A stretch of DNA of 64,000 nt from the NCBI GenBank assembly GCA_934153675.1, contig CAKPFG010000004.1, positions 20,811-84,810 on the forward strand. Reading direction: 5' to 3'. This stretch comes from an uncultured Bacilli bacterium (GTDB lineage: Bacteria; Bacillota_I; Bacilli_A; RF39; UBA660). The notes under the pieces are model-generated. The model was not told the origin of the DNA. It did no database searches and worked only from the letters and a program-made list of their open reading frames with translations. The translations under genes were made by a program, and so were the position numbers. Below, in pieces: positions 45,347 to 54,415 of this stretch (position 1 is its first letter; the number at the start of each line of letters is the position of its first letter).

Positions 45347-46029
45347 TAAAGAAAATAATAAAATTTTTTGAAAAAATTTTTAAATTACGTCAAGTTTATT
45401 TTATTGGTAGTACAGATAAATTACCTGAACCATTAAGTAAAGAAGATGAGGTTAATTATGTTATTCAAAGTATGGATGGTAATAAAGAAGCTAGGAGTAA
45501 ACTTATAGAACATAATTTAAGATTGGTTGTTTTTTTAGCTAAAAAGTATGAAAATACTAATGTAGATTTAGAAGATTTAGTAAGTATTGGAACTATTGGT
45601 CTTATTAAGGGTGTTAATACTTACAAGCTTGATAAAAATATTAAACTTGCAACATATGCATCACGATGTATAGATAATGAAATACTTATGTTTTTAAGAA
45701 AAAATAAACGAAGAAAGGGAGAGGTTAGTTTTGAAGATAGTCTAAGTTATGATGCAGAGGGAAATGAATTACATTTAGAAGATATACTTGGAACCGATTT
45801 TGATATTGTAACACGGGGATTAGAGGAGGAAGTTGAAAAAAAATTACTTTATTCAGAGGTGAAAAATTTAAAAGAACGTGATAAAAAAATTATGATTATG
45901 CGTTATGGATTATATGGTACTCGTGAGTATACGCAAAAAGAAGTAGCCTCTATTATGAATATAAGTCAATCATATATATCACGAATAGAAAAAAAGATTA
46001 TAGGCAAACTCAAAGTAAAACATGGTTAG
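45343..46029 (+). CDS. sigE: Sporulation mother-cell sigma factor SigE (pro-form)
   Basis: 228 residues. A short basic/amphipathic pro-sequence (about residues 1-17, before VYFIGST) is followed by sigma regions 2 and 4. Region 2 has LRLVVFLAKKYENTNVDLEDL, split here as LRLVVFLAKKYEN and VDLEDLVSIGTIGL, and LATYASRCIDNEILMF. Region 4 has SQSYISRIEKKI. Pairing with spoIIGA fixes the identity as SigE rather than SigK. It drives early mother-cell genes; probable targets here include spoIIID, cotE and spoVID. Confidence 0.95.
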   Translation: MIKKIIKFFEKIFKLRQVYFIGSTDKLPEPLSKEDEVNYVIQSMDGNKEARSKLIEHNLRLVVFLAKKYENTNVDLEDLVSIGTIGLIKGVNTYKLDKNIKLATYASRCIDNEILMFLRKNKRRKGEVSFEDSLSYDAEGNELHLEDILGTDFDIVTRGLEEEVEKKLLYSEVKNLKERDKKIMIMRYGLYGTREYTQKEVASIMNISQSYISRIEKKIIGKLKVKHG

Positions 46030-46080
46030 TTTTAATAGTAATCACTTTTAATTTGTGCTATAATTATAAAGAGGTGGAGT

Positions 46081-47439
46081 ATGGATAAATATTTAGAACT
46101 TAGTAGTAAATATGATACATTTATTTATGATTCTTATAGGATATATGAAGAAGATAATAAGTTAAAAATTAGTTATCACTATATTATTCAAAATTTAGAG
46201 GATTTTAATACTACTTTAGAAATAGATAAAAAAGATATTAAAAATAAGCATATTGATAATAATTTACTTTCTTATTTAGCTTTTCATATTGGTATGGTAG
46301 AATTACTTAGTTATTATAAAGCTGTTTGTAGTAAAAATATTATTGTTAATTGTGGTTATTTATCAAAAGCACAAATAGATTGGTTTAAAAAGTTATATTA
46401 TAATGGATTAGGAGAATTTTTCTATGTTAATAATATTAAAGTAGATTCTCGTTTTGTTAATATTAAAACATCAAAGAAAAAATTAACTTTTAGTAATAAC
46501 TATAATGGATTTGGTAATTTAATTACTATTGGTGGAGGTAAAGATTCTATTGTTGCTTGTGAAATTTTAAGAAGTTTATATGAAGAAAATACGTGTTTTT
46601 CACTAAATCCAAAAAGTGCACATATGGCTTCAATAAAATCTTTAGGTTATGAGGAGAAAAAAATAATAGTTCATAAAACTTATATCGATAAAAAGTTAAT
46701 TGAACTTAATAAAAAAGGTTTTTTAAATGGTCATACACCATTTTCTAGTTTACTTGCTTTTATTAGTTATTTAACAGCTTATTTAACAGGAAGAAAATAT
46801 ATAGTTTTGTCAAATGAAGCAAGTGCAAATGAATCTACAGTTCTTGGTACCAATATAAATCATCAATATTCAAAAACATACGAATTTGAGTGTGATTTTA
46901 ATTCATATACTAAAAAATATTTTAATATTGATATAAAATATTTTAGTTTACTTAGATGTTTAACAGAGTTACAAATTGCTTTTTTATTCTCTAAGTATAA
47001 AAAATATCATTTGGTATTTAAAAGTTGTAATGTAGGAAGTAAAAGTGTACCTTGGACTTGGTGTTGCAAGTGTGCTAAATGTTTATTTGTATATATAATA
47101 TTAAGTCCCTTTTTATATAAAGATGATTTAGTTAAGATTTTTAAAACAGACTTATATGAAGATAAAAGTTTATTAAATACATTTATTGAATTAATTGGTT
47201 ATAGTGATAAAAAACCTTTTGAATGTGTTGGAACATATAATGAAGCAAGATATGCAATAAGTCTTACTATTCGTTCATTAAATGGGAAATTGCCTTTTTT
47301 ATTAGAATATTATAAGAATCATTATCCACTTTATTTTAATAATCATATAATTGATGATATAAATGAGAAAAACAACATTGATGATAAATTTATGAAGATT
47401 GTAAAAGAGGAATTGGAAAATGCAAGAAGAAATATTTAA
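46081..47439 (+). CDS. murL: UDP-MurNAc-L-Ala-L-Glu epimerase MurL
   Basis: 452 residues, the family length. It has a PP-loop-like ATP motif (TIGGGKDSIVA), LSNEASANE, FKSCNVGS and a Cys-rich loop (WTWCCKCAKC). MurL converts the L-Glu of UDP-MurNAc-L-Ala-L-Glu to D-Glu using ATP. It overlaps by 20 bases a MurD2-type ligase gene, the known partner, which adds L-Glu. The pair replaces the glutamate racemase/MurD route to D-Glu in peptidoglycan. A promoter (TATAAT at 46059-46064) precedes it. Confidence 0.85.
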   Translation: MDKYLELSSKYDTFIYDSYRIYEEDNKLKISYHYIIQNLEDFNTTLEIDKKDIKNKHIDNNLLSYLAFHIGMVELLSYYKAVCSKNIIVNCGYLSKAQIDWFKKLYYNGLGEFFYVNNIKVDSRFVNIKTSKKKLTFSNNYNGFGNLITIGGGKDSIVACEILRSLYEENTCFSLNPKSAHMASIKSLGYEEKKIIVHKTYIDKKLIELNKKGFLNGHTPFSSLLAFISYLTAYLTGRKYIVLSNEASANESTVLGTNINHQYSKTYEFECDFNSYTKKYFNIDIKYFSLLRCLTELQIAFLFSKYKKYHLVFKSCNVGSKSVPWTWCCKCAKCLFVYIILSPFLYKDDLVKIFKTDLYEDKSLLNTFIELIGYSDKKPFECVGTYNEARYAISLTIRSLNGKLPFLLEYYKNHYPLYFNNHIIDDINEKNNIDDKFMKIVKEELENARRNI

Positions 47440-48757
47440 TCGAATAAAAGGGAAAAAAATTGCTATACTTGGTTTTGGTATGGAAGGTAGAAGTACATAT
47501 AAATTTATTAGAAAATTCTCTAATATGCCTTTATATGTATTAGATCAAAAGGATTATAGTTTAGATCCATTATTAAAAAATGATCATAACGTAATTTTAA
47601 AAAGCAATGATTATTTAGAAAATTTAGATAACTATGATTTAATAATTAAAGCACCTGGAGTAGTATTAAAAGATATTAACATTGATAACATAAAAGATAA
47701 AATAACTTCTCAATTAGAGCTATTATTAGAAATTAACAGTAAGAATATTGTTGGTATAACAGGTACCAAGGGTAAAAGTACAACTACCACACTTATTTAT
47801 GAAATATTTAAAAATGAGGGCTATGATGCTTATTTATTAGGAAATATAGGCAGACCAATATTTGATGATATTGCATCTTTTAAAGAAGATTCTATTTTAG
47901 TAATTGAAATGTCTGCATTACAACTAGAATTTGTAAAACACTCTCCACATGTTGCTATTATTTTAAATTTATTTGAAGAACATTTAGATCATGCTGGAAG
48001 TATAAAACATTATCATGAAAATAAACTTAATATATTTAAATATCAAAAAAAAGATGATATAGGTATTTATGCTGCAGATAATTTTTATTTAAATAAGTAT
48101 GTAAATAGTAATAATTATAAACAGGAAATGATTAGTGTTAGCACTAATAGTAATACTAATATGCATATTTCTTCTAATTATATTTATTATAAAAATAAGA
48201 AATTATATGATATTAATTCTAAGCGCAATTTAATAGGAAAATGTAATTTAGAAAATATAATGTTTGCTCTTGCTGTTGTAGAAATATATTATTTAAAATT
48301 AGATATTGCACTTAATACAATTAATAATTTTACCCCATTATCACATAGATTAGAAAAAGTAGGAACATATAAAAATATTACATATTATGATGATGCTATC
48401 GCTACTATACCAGAAGCAACAATAGAAGCTATAAATGCTTTAAAAAATGTTGATACATTAATATTTGGCGGACTTGATAGGGGAATTAATTATCAAAGTT
48501 TAATAGATTATCTTAGAGGATCTACATTATCAAATTTGATATGTATGCCAGAAACAGGAACAAAAATTGGAAATAGCTTAATGACTAGTAATAAAAAAAT
48601 ATATATGTGCTCAACTTTAGAAGAGGCTGTTAAAACAGCTAAAGTAGTTACTAGCCCAAATAAAATTTGTCTTTTGTCACCAGCTGCTGCCAGCTATAAT
48701 CAATTTAAAAATTTTATGGAAAAGGGAGATAAATTTCAGGAATTGGTTCGCAAATAA
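47420..48757 (+). CDS. murD2: UDP-MurNAc-L-Ala--L-glutamate ligase (MurD2 type)
   Basis: 445 residues of the Mur ligase family. It has an N-terminal Rossmann part (AILGFGMEGRS), a P-loop GITGTKGKSTTTT and LNLFEEHLDHAGS. The C-terminal domain has YYDDAIATIPEATIEA, LFGGLDRGIN-like FGGLDRGINY and SPAAASYNQFKNFMEKGDKF. The DDAIATIP motif, the FKNFMEKGD tail and the murL partner distinguish MurD2 from ordinary MurD. It would attach L-Glu before epimerisation by MurL. Confidence 0.85.
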   Translation: MQEEIFNRIKGKKIAILGFGMEGRSTYKFIRKFSNMPLYVLDQKDYSLDPLLKNDHNVILKSNDYLENLDNYDLIIKAPGVVLKDINIDNIKDKITSQLELLLEINSKNIVGITGTKGKSTTTTLIYEIFKNEGYDAYLLGNIGRPIFDDIASFKEDSILVIEMSALQLEFVKHSPHVAIILNLFEEHLDHAGSIKHYHENKLNIFKYQKKDDIGIYAADNFYLNKYVNSNNYKQEMISVSTNSNTNMHISSNYIYYKNKKLYDINSKRNLIGKCNLENIMFALAVVEIYYLKLDIALNTINNFTPLSHRLEKVGTYKNITYYDDAIATIPEATIEAINALKNVDTLIFGGLDRGINYQSLIDYLRGSTLSNLICMPETGTKIGNSLMTSNKKIYMCSTLEEAVKTAKVVTSPNKICLLSPAAASYNQFKNFMEKGDKFQELVRK

Positions 48758-48823
48758 TTTTAGGTTTTGAAAATTATTTTAGACTATTGACAAATGATAA
48801 TGTTGGTTTTAGAATTTCTAGTG

Positions 48824-48852
48824 AGATAATATGAAAAATATTATCTTTTTTT
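48824..48852 (+). terminator. Rho-independent terminator of murL-murD2
   Basis: A 9-bp perfect stem AGATAATAT / ATATTATCT with a 5-base loop and T run. Confidence 0.8.
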
Positions 48853-48893
48853 CATGTATAATAAAACGCTAAGATGGGAGGTAAAAAAAGATA

Positions 48894-49073
48894 ATGATAT
48901 TAGATGAATTAGATAAAAAAATATTAAAGGAAAATTTTTCAAGGGAAACAATTAAACAAATAGATTATATTAATATTAGTAAAATTTTTGCTTATTTGAA
49001 CAAAAATGGTGTTTACTATTGTAAAAATTTATTTTTGTCATCTTTAGAATTGTTTTTATTACCATATAATTAG
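48894..49073 (+). CDS. Small hypothetical protein (59 residues)
   Basis: An ORF preceded by TATAAT (48857-48862) and GGGAGG. The spacing to the ATG is longer than usual (11 bases). The product has an acidic/basic helical N-terminus (LDELDKKILKEN) and a hydrophobic C-terminal half. It might be a remnant of a larger gene, e.g. the missing antitoxin partner of the AbiEii-like gene downstream, but similarity is not visible. The rest of 48853-49307 shows nothing recognisable. Confidence 0.35.
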   Translation: MILDELDKKILKENFSRETIKQIDYINISKIFAYLNKNGVYYCKNLFLSSLELFLLPYN

Positions 49074-49307
49074 TTTGTAAAAAAATTTGAAAAATTAAAG
49101 AAAATTTTAGGGGAAAGATTATGTTACCAAGTTATAAAGCCATCTTTTTAAACTGTGCTAAAGAAAAAATTTTTAAAATTCTAAATAATATATTACAAAA
49201 TTCTATAATGTAATATTTTTTTAATTATATTTTTAAATAATATAATTTAATAGCAAAAATTTGCAATTTTTTTTTAAATTGTTATAATATCTAACGTTGG
49301 TGGTTTT

Positions 49308-50189
49308 ATGATAAATTTTAATAATAGTGATAAGATGAAAGCTTTTATGAGAAAAGAAGCATTAAGACTTAATATAAGTATTAATAATGCTTATAGTACA
49401 TATATTTCTAGAACTATATTGGAACGGATTAGTAAATATAATAATCAAAAAATACTTATAAAAGGTAGTTCAGCCGAAATAGCCTATTTAGGAAGACTTG
49501 TTCGTGCAATTACTGATTTGGATATAGCTACATTAATGAATGTTGATGATATCTGCGAAACTTTAATGTTATGTTTGAAAGAAAAAAGAATTGGTAATTT
49601 TAATTTTAATTTTTCAAAGCCAGTACAAAAAACAAAAACTGGTATTTATAAAATGTCGCTTGATGCTAAATTTGATAAAATAAAAAGTCATATAGGAATT
49701 GATTTTGAAGACAATTATTCTAGATTAATAGAACCAGAATTAAGAATAATGCCTAAAATATTTAAAGGAGATGAACTTTTTTATGTATATGTTCCATCTT
49801 TTGAAGAATATTTAGCAGAAAAATTATGTATTATTGTAGAAAATAATAAATATGATGTTTTGAATACTCGTATTAAAGATTTTTATGATATATATCAATT
49901 ACACGGTGGTAATTATGATTCTAATAAATTAACTAGATATTTTAATAAAATGTTACATCTTCGTGGTAAAGTTGATATTAATGATATAGAAACATTGAGA
50001 TTTAATAGACAATTTATAAAACAACATAAATTCTTGTGGGATAAAATGAAGAACAGATATGATTTTTTAGATAATGAGATTGATCTTTCTGGGGCTGTTT
50101 ATTACTCAAGAGCTGTAGTACGTGAAAATTTACAAAAATTGGGTCAAGAGATGGATGATAATATAAATCGTCGATTAACGAAAAAATAA
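49308..50189 (+). CDS. AbiEii-like nucleotidyltransferase domain protein
   Basis: 293 residues. The nucleotidyltransferase signature is visible: ILIKGSSAEIAY, then RAITDLDI (the two metal Asp), as in the AbiEii/AbiGii family. FEEYLAEKLCI and RIKDFYDIYQL are typical of the C-terminal part. AbiEii proteins are toxins of type IV toxin-antitoxin and phage abortive-infection systems. The usual AbiEi antitoxin is not next to it, so the gene is an orphan or has another role. Start ATG with GGTGG upstream. Confidence 0.75.
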   Translation: MINFNNSDKMKAFMRKEALRLNISINNAYSTYISRTILERISKYNNQKILIKGSSAEIAYLGRLVRAITDLDIATLMNVDDICETLMLCLKEKRIGNFNFNFSKPVQKTKTGIYKMSLDAKFDKIKSHIGIDFEDNYSRLIEPELRIMPKIFKGDELFYVYVPSFEEYLAEKLCIIVENNKYDVLNTRIKDFYDIYQLHGGNYDSNKLTRYFNKMLHLRGKVDINDIETLRFNRQFIKQHKFLWDKMKNRYDFLDNEIDLSGAVYYSRAVVRENLQKLGQEMDDNINRRLTKK

Positions 50190-50241
50190 TTATTATCATT
50201 TAATCGTGTGAAAATTAAAAAATTTAATTATTAAATTTTTA

Positions 50242-50270
50242 TTGACTAATAATTTATAAAATTGTAAAAT
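50242..50270 (+). promoter_or_regulatory. Promoter of the zinc-ribbon pair
   Basis: TTGACT, 17 bases, TAAAAT, followed by GAGGAGG before the ATG at 50294. Confidence 0.7.
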
Positions 50271-50293
50271 TATTATAGAGAGGAGGTATATGT

Positions 50294-51511
50294 ATGTATT
50301 GTGGTGAATGTGGTACAAAAAATAATTTAGATGATTTATATTGTAAGGAATGTGGTTCGAAACTTGAGAGTAATTTAAAATCAAAAAAGGTTAAAGAAAA
50401 AAAACCAATAAGTAAATCCACTAAAGTTTTAATCGGCGTAATTGCTATTATAATTGCTTTAATAGTAGGATTTATGATAACATTTAGTATTTTAACAAGT
50501 CCTAAAAAGATTGCTAATGATTATATAAAAGCATATGTAAGTCAGGATGCTAATAAATTATATAATTATTTGAAACTTGATGGTGATAAAACTTTTGTTT
50601 CTAAGAAAATATTTACTGATATTATGAAAGATCAAAAAGATTCTAATATAGATAATTATACTATTACTGGTGTCGAATATTCATCTAGCAAATTAAAAGC
50701 AACAGTTAATTTTAAATATACATTAAAAGACAGTCATACTGAAAAGTCTGGTTATATAGTTTTAACAAAACAAAAAAGTAAGAAATTTTTATTTTTTGAT
50801 AATTGGCAAATTGATGAAAATTTATCTGTTACGGTTGTAAATAACTATACAATTAAAGTTTTAAAAGATGCTAAAATATCTTTTGGTGGCGTTAAATTAA
50901 CTGAGAAATATTTAGATAAGAAAGAATCTAGTAGTAAATATGATGTTTATGTGTTACCGCAAGTTTTTGCCTTTAAAACAGTTATAAAAGCAACACTTAA
51001 AAATGGTTTTGAAATAGAAGATGCAGTAACACCATCTTCATATTATTCTATTTATACTGTTAATATAGATGAGAATTCACTTTCATCTAAAGAAAAGAAA
51101 AAAATTGTTACATTAGCTAAAAGTTCTTTAAATAATATTTATTCAAGTGCAATAGCTAATAAACCTTTTTCTGAAATAAAGTCTTCATTTGAAAATAAAA
51201 ATGTAGATATCACTAGTTTAGAGAAAGATTATAATGATTTTTTACAAAAACTTTCTAATTCATTTAGTACACTTACTAGTTTTTCTATAGATGATATATC
51301 TATTTATGATATTGATATGGAAGATGAAAATATGCAAGTAGAATTGAAAGTAAATTATGATTATGAAATAAAGTATAAAGATTTTTCTGATCAAGAAAAA
51401 ACTAAAAAAAATTCAGATTATGATTATATGACTATTACATTAACTTATGATAATGGGAATTTTTATTTAGTAGGTTTAGATGATTTAGAAACTTATTTTT
51501 CGAGATATTAA
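50294..51511 (+). CDS. Zinc-ribbon, single-span membrane protein with extracellular domains (TcaA-like layout)
   Basis: 405 residues. The N-terminal zinc ribbon has CGEC ... CKEC (about 3-21). A basic linker and one membrane helix (about 45-68) follow. The rest is extracellular: a first domain beginning SPKKIANDYIKAY (NTF2-like pattern), a beta-rich middle and a second helical/beta domain to the C-terminus. This layout resembles TcaA and related Gram-positive zinc-ribbon envelope proteins. Sequence identity cannot be judged. It is co-transcribed with the next gene 12 bases downstream. Confidence 0.65.
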   Translation: MYCGECGTKNNLDDLYCKECGSKLESNLKSKKVKEKKPISKSTKVLIGVIAIIIALIVGFMITFSILTSPKKIANDYIKAYVSQDANKLYNYLKLDGDKTFVSKKIFTDIMKDQKDSNIDNYTITGVEYSSSKLKATVNFKYTLKDSHTEKSGYIVLTKQKSKKFLFFDNWQIDENLSVTVVNNYTIKVLKDAKISFGGVKLTEKYLDKKESSSKYDVYVLPQVFAFKTVIKATLKNGFEIEDAVTPSSYYSIYTVNIDENSLSSKEKKKIVTLAKSSLNNIYSSAIANKPFSEIKSSFENKNVDITSLEKDYNDFLQKLSNSFSTLTSFSIDDISIYDIDMEDENMQVELKVNYDYEIKYKDFSDQEKTKKNSDYDYMTITLTYDNGNFYLVGLDDLETYFSRY

Positions 51512-51523
51512 GGAGGAAGAAAA

Positions 51524-52231
51524 ATGACAAAATTTTGTACAAAATGTGGTAAAAAGTTAGAAGATGGTCAGGTATGTGATTGTAATACTAAAATTGAAAA
51601 TACTAGTAGTACTTTTGATATTAAGGAATGTGCCAATGATTATTTAGAGATAATAAAAGGTATATTTATCCATCCGGCAACTACTATTAAAAAATATTCA
51701 CAAGAAAATAAATGTATACTTGGAATAATTGCTCTTATTATTAATTGTTTAGTCAGTGGTTTCTTGTTTTATTTTCTATGTGATAAGGCCTTAAATGGTA
51801 TTATGTCACTATTTATGGGTGGATATAGTTCTTTATTATCAAGTTCATATTCTATACCATTTTTTAGATGCTTTTTAATGGGACTTTTGTTTATGGTATT
51901 TTGGTTTTTGGTATGTGCATTTGTTATTTTATTATTTGCAAATCCAATTTTTAAATCTAAAATAAATATTAAAAATGTATTTGCTTTGTTAGGTTCTTGT
52001 TCAGTATTTACAACATTAACTTCAATATTTGCAATTATTTGTTCATTTATATCAGTACCATTTACAATTGCTGTATTATTTATTAGTGCTGGATTTTATT
52101 TAACTCATTTATATCAAGGACTTAGTGATATTACAAATTTAAATAAAAATAAATTAGTTTATGTATTTATGCCAGCTATTACAGCAGCAACATTTGTTAT
52201 GGTTTATATTGTACCTAAATTTTTCAAATAA
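51524..52231 (+). CDS. Zinc-ribbon multi-span membrane protein (Yip1-like)
   Basis: 235 residues. A short zinc ribbon CTKC ... CDC (about 5-19) is followed by a soluble linker containing FIHPATTIKKY, a pattern seen in Yip1-type proteins. Five hydrophobic segments (about 65-230) follow. Ribosome site AGGAGG. It likely works with the upstream zinc-ribbon protein in the envelope; the function is unknown. A terminator lies at 52260-52296. Confidence 0.65.
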   Translation: MTKFCTKCGKKLEDGQVCDCNTKIENTSSTFDIKECANDYLEIIKGIFIHPATTIKKYSQENKCILGIIALIINCLVSGFLFYFLCDKALNGIMSLFMGGYSSLLSSSYSIPFFRCFLMGLLFMVFWFLVCAFVILLFANPIFKSKINIKNVFALLGSCSVFTTLTSIFAIICSFISVPFTIAVLFISAGFYLTHLYQGLSDITNLNKNKLVYVFMPAITAATFVMVYIVPKFFK

Positions 52232-52259
52232 AAAAGATAATTTTAGAAGTGATTTGAAG

Positions 52260-52296
52260 AAAATCTACATGAAATAAAAAGCGTGTAGATTTTTTG
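52260..52296 (+). terminator. Rho-independent terminator
   Basis: AAATCTACA / TGTAGATTT with a 14-base loop and T run. Confidence 0.7.
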
Positions 52297-52328
52297 TATG
52301 TTAAAGTTAATATAAAGAGGATTAAATT

Positions 52329-52579
52329 ATGATAAGAGAATATAAAAATTTTACGCGAAAAGAAAAAAATAATAAAAATAGATATGAGTTGAATTTTGAA
52401 TCATTAAAATCATTGATACAAAATACTACGATATATCAAAAGGAATAACTGGATATAAACAAATTAAAAAACAATTACAAGAAGTAATTTCAAGTTATAT
52501 GTCTTTTCTAATTAAATGTTGTTTAATAAAGTTGCCTAAAGTTAGAAATTGTAAAATAAAGGTAAATATATTGTTATGA
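52329..52579 (+). pseudogene. Decayed gene fragment
   Basis: An ATG behind a weak AGAGGA gives a basic peptide that stops after 39 codons. In another frame KYYDISKGITGYKQIKKQLQ continues to a TGA at 52577. The two parts look like one frameshifted gene. I do not recognise the family. Confidence 0.4.
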
Positions 52580-52588
52580 TAAAAGCTG

Positions 52589-52798
52589 ATGAAAAAAATG
52601 ATATATCAAAATATTACAGAAAATATTGATATAGATGATATTTATAAATTAATATCAATAGATATAAAAGAAGTCAAATTAGAAGAAAATAAGTGTATTA
52701 GTGTAAGAAGCAAAGTAGTGAATATTTTTAATCTTTTTTCTCTTTATTTTTGTACTTTTTGGAAACTTTTATCATATATTAAAATGAGGAGTGATTAG
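52589..52798 (+). CDS. Small hypothetical ORF (69 residues) upstream of cotE
   Basis: It has no good ribosome site. The first half is acidic and polar (NIDIDDIYKLISIDIK) and the second is hydrophobic. It ends 1 base before the cotE ATG. It could be a real small gene coupled to cotE, or the 3' part of the decayed fragment upstream. Low confidence. Confidence 0.3.
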   Translation: MKKMIYQNITENIDIDDIYKLISIDIKEVKLEENKCISVRSKVVNIFNLFSLYFCTFWKLLSYIKMRSD

Positions 52799-52799
52799 T

Positions 52800-53333
52800 A
52801 TGTCATTATATAAAGAGATAGTTACTAAAGCAATCGTTGGTAAAGGTAAAAAGTATTTTAAGGATAATTATAGTTTAGAAGTTACTAATAGTCCTACTAC
52901 TATATTAGGTTGTTGGGTTATTAATCATAAATTTAAAGGTTATAAAACAGGGGATAAAATAGGAGTTAATGGCAGTTTTGATGTAAATATTTGGTATTCT
53001 TATGATAATGATTCTAAGACTATGGTGGCAACAAAGAAAATAGATTATACTGATTCATTTAATGTAAGGGTAAGAGAAAATACAGATTTAAATGATGAAA
53101 CAGATATAATCGTAAAACCACTAAAACAGCCAACATGTTCATCAGTTAATATTTCAGCGAATAAAATAACTTTTGATATAGAAAAAGAATTGGGAGTTGA
53201 AATAGTTGGTGAAACAAAAGTTAAAATAGCTGTTGAAGAAGATGAGGAACCATGGGATGATTTGGTTGATGAGGCAGATGAAAAAGTAATGGATGATATT
53301 GATAAAAATGTTAATGAAGAGTATATAAAATAA
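52800..53333 (+). CDS. cotE: Outer spore coat morphogenetic protein CotE
   Basis: 177 residues. The family features are clear: YKEIVTKAIVGKGKKY at the start, TTILGCWVINHKFKGYK, VNIWYSY, NVRVREN, VKPLKQPTC and a strongly acidic C-terminal tail (about 140-170). CotE assembles the outer coat around the forespore and is made under SigE control in Bacillus. I use the ATG at 52800 with AGGAGTGAT upstream; a GTG at 52791 is less likely. Confidence 0.92.
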   Translation: MSLYKEIVTKAIVGKGKKYFKDNYSLEVTNSPTTILGCWVINHKFKGYKTGDKIGVNGSFDVNIWYSYDNDSKTMVATKKIDYTDSFNVRVRENTDLNDETDIIVKPLKQPTCSSVNISANKITFDIEKELGVEIVGETKVKIAVEEDEEPWDDLVDEADEKVMDDIDKNVNEEYIK

Positions 53334-53406
53334 TATACTTTTTTTCTTGTAATTTTGCTATAACTATGGTACTATAATAATAGAAATTTGTAGAATTGAG
53401 GTTAGT

Positions 53407-54294
53407 ATGAAGGATATTAATTTAGTAGATTTTAGAGAAATTATATTGTCTTTGGATATGAAATATCTTCGTTTTGTAGAAAAAAAGTCTAATAAAATGT
53501 ATTTAATTGAGGATTATATAAAATTACCATTAGAAGAAAAAATAGAAAAATTAAAAAGCTTTAATACTATGGAAGAAGTTGAAAATTATTTTATTGGTAT
53601 TGATAAGAATACTAATATTTTTAGTTTTATATATGCACAAGATATTAAGTATCATTTGAATACTATTACTTCTATGAATGTTATAGACAAAAAAAAACTA
53701 ACGGCTATTATTAAGGAAGTTAAAAATTTAAATATAAAGTATATAAATTTTACTTATTTTTTTGTAGAAACAGGTGATGGAAGGCTTTATTTTTCTACAT
53801 TGAATAAAAATACCAATGAAGCTTGTTTAAAGAACCTAAAGATAGAAAAAATAATTAAACCAGCTGATATTTCAGTAATAATGCGTGATATTAAAGCATA
53901 TGGTGCTTTTAAGTATCATGACTTGACAATAAAGTATAGCGATATAAAAAAGTATATAGAAAATCCTTTGCTAAGTATAGATAATGATATTGCATATATT
54001 GTTAAAAAAATTAGAGATGAGGAATCAAAAAATAGGGTAAATCAAATAGTAAAAAAACCCCCTATAGTAAAGGAGGATAAAGACAGACAAGCTATATTAA
54101 AAAAAGTTCCACCAAAAGAAAAAGATGATACAATAAAAAAAACTATTCCAAAAGAAAAAGATGATATGATAAAACAAGTTTTGCCAAAAGAAAAGAAAAA
54201 TTTTAAAGATTCGTTTTTAATGTATTGTTTAATTGGGTTTTCAGCTGGTGTAGTACTTGCTGCTATTACAATAGTAATAGGAAGTTTTGTATAA
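53407..54294 (+). CDS. Hypothetical protein with 12-residue repeats and C-terminal membrane anchor
   Basis: 295 residues. A soluble N-terminal region (about 1-205) is followed by a Lys/Glu-rich stretch with three near-repeats of 12 residues (VPPKEKDDTIKK, TIPKEKDDMIKQ, VLPKEKKNFKDS). A single membrane helix lies at the extreme C-terminus (about 273-293). This makes it look tail-anchored with a repeat spacer. No family is recognised. GAGG precedes the ATG, and TATAAT-like sequence lies about 35 bases upstream (TACTATAATAATAG). Confidence 0.55.
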   Translation: MKDINLVDFREIILSLDMKYLRFVEKKSNKMYLIEDYIKLPLEEKIEKLKSFNTMEEVENYFIGIDKNTNIFSFIYAQDIKYHLNTITSMNVIDKKKLTAIIKEVKNLNIKYINFTYFFVETGDGRLYFSTLNKNTNEACLKNLKIEKIIKPADISVIMRDIKAYGAFKYHDLTIKYSDIKKYIENPLLSIDNDIAYIVKKIRDEESKNRVNQIVKKPPIVKEDKDRQAILKKVPPKEKDDTIKKTIPKEKDDMIKQVLPKEKKNFKDSFLMYCLIGFSAGVVLAAITIVIGSFV

Positions 54295-54349
54295 TTTCAC
54301 AAAAATAACACTTTATAATCATTATATTAACACATTTAATAATTATAAT

Positions 54350-54412
54350 GTAGTTGTTAGTTGAATTACTAACGAACACTCCTTACTCGAAAGCCCAAGT
54401 GGCTTTTTTCGT
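54350..54412 (+). ncRNA. Candidate small RNA with anti-SD-like loop
   Basis: TATAAT (54344-54349) is followed by a hairpin TTAGT/ACTAA, then an unpaired ACACTCCTTACT stretch. A terminator hairpin AAGCC/GGCTT with T run follows. Total length is about 60 bases with no ORF. The CTCCTT segment is complementary to ribosome-binding sites. The -35 is poor, so this could instead be only a terminator plus spacer. Confidence 0.35.
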
Positions 54413-54415
54413 TTA

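Noticed and set aside
47420..48757. Ordinary MurD assignment
   Set aside because: The overlap with murL and the DDAIATIP and FKNFMEKGD motifs fit the MurD2 subgroup better.
53407..54294. PKEKDD repeats read as a CRISPR-like or satellite DNA repeat
   Set aside because: The repeat is only three in-frame coding units with no spacers. No CRISPR array is visible anywhere in the window.
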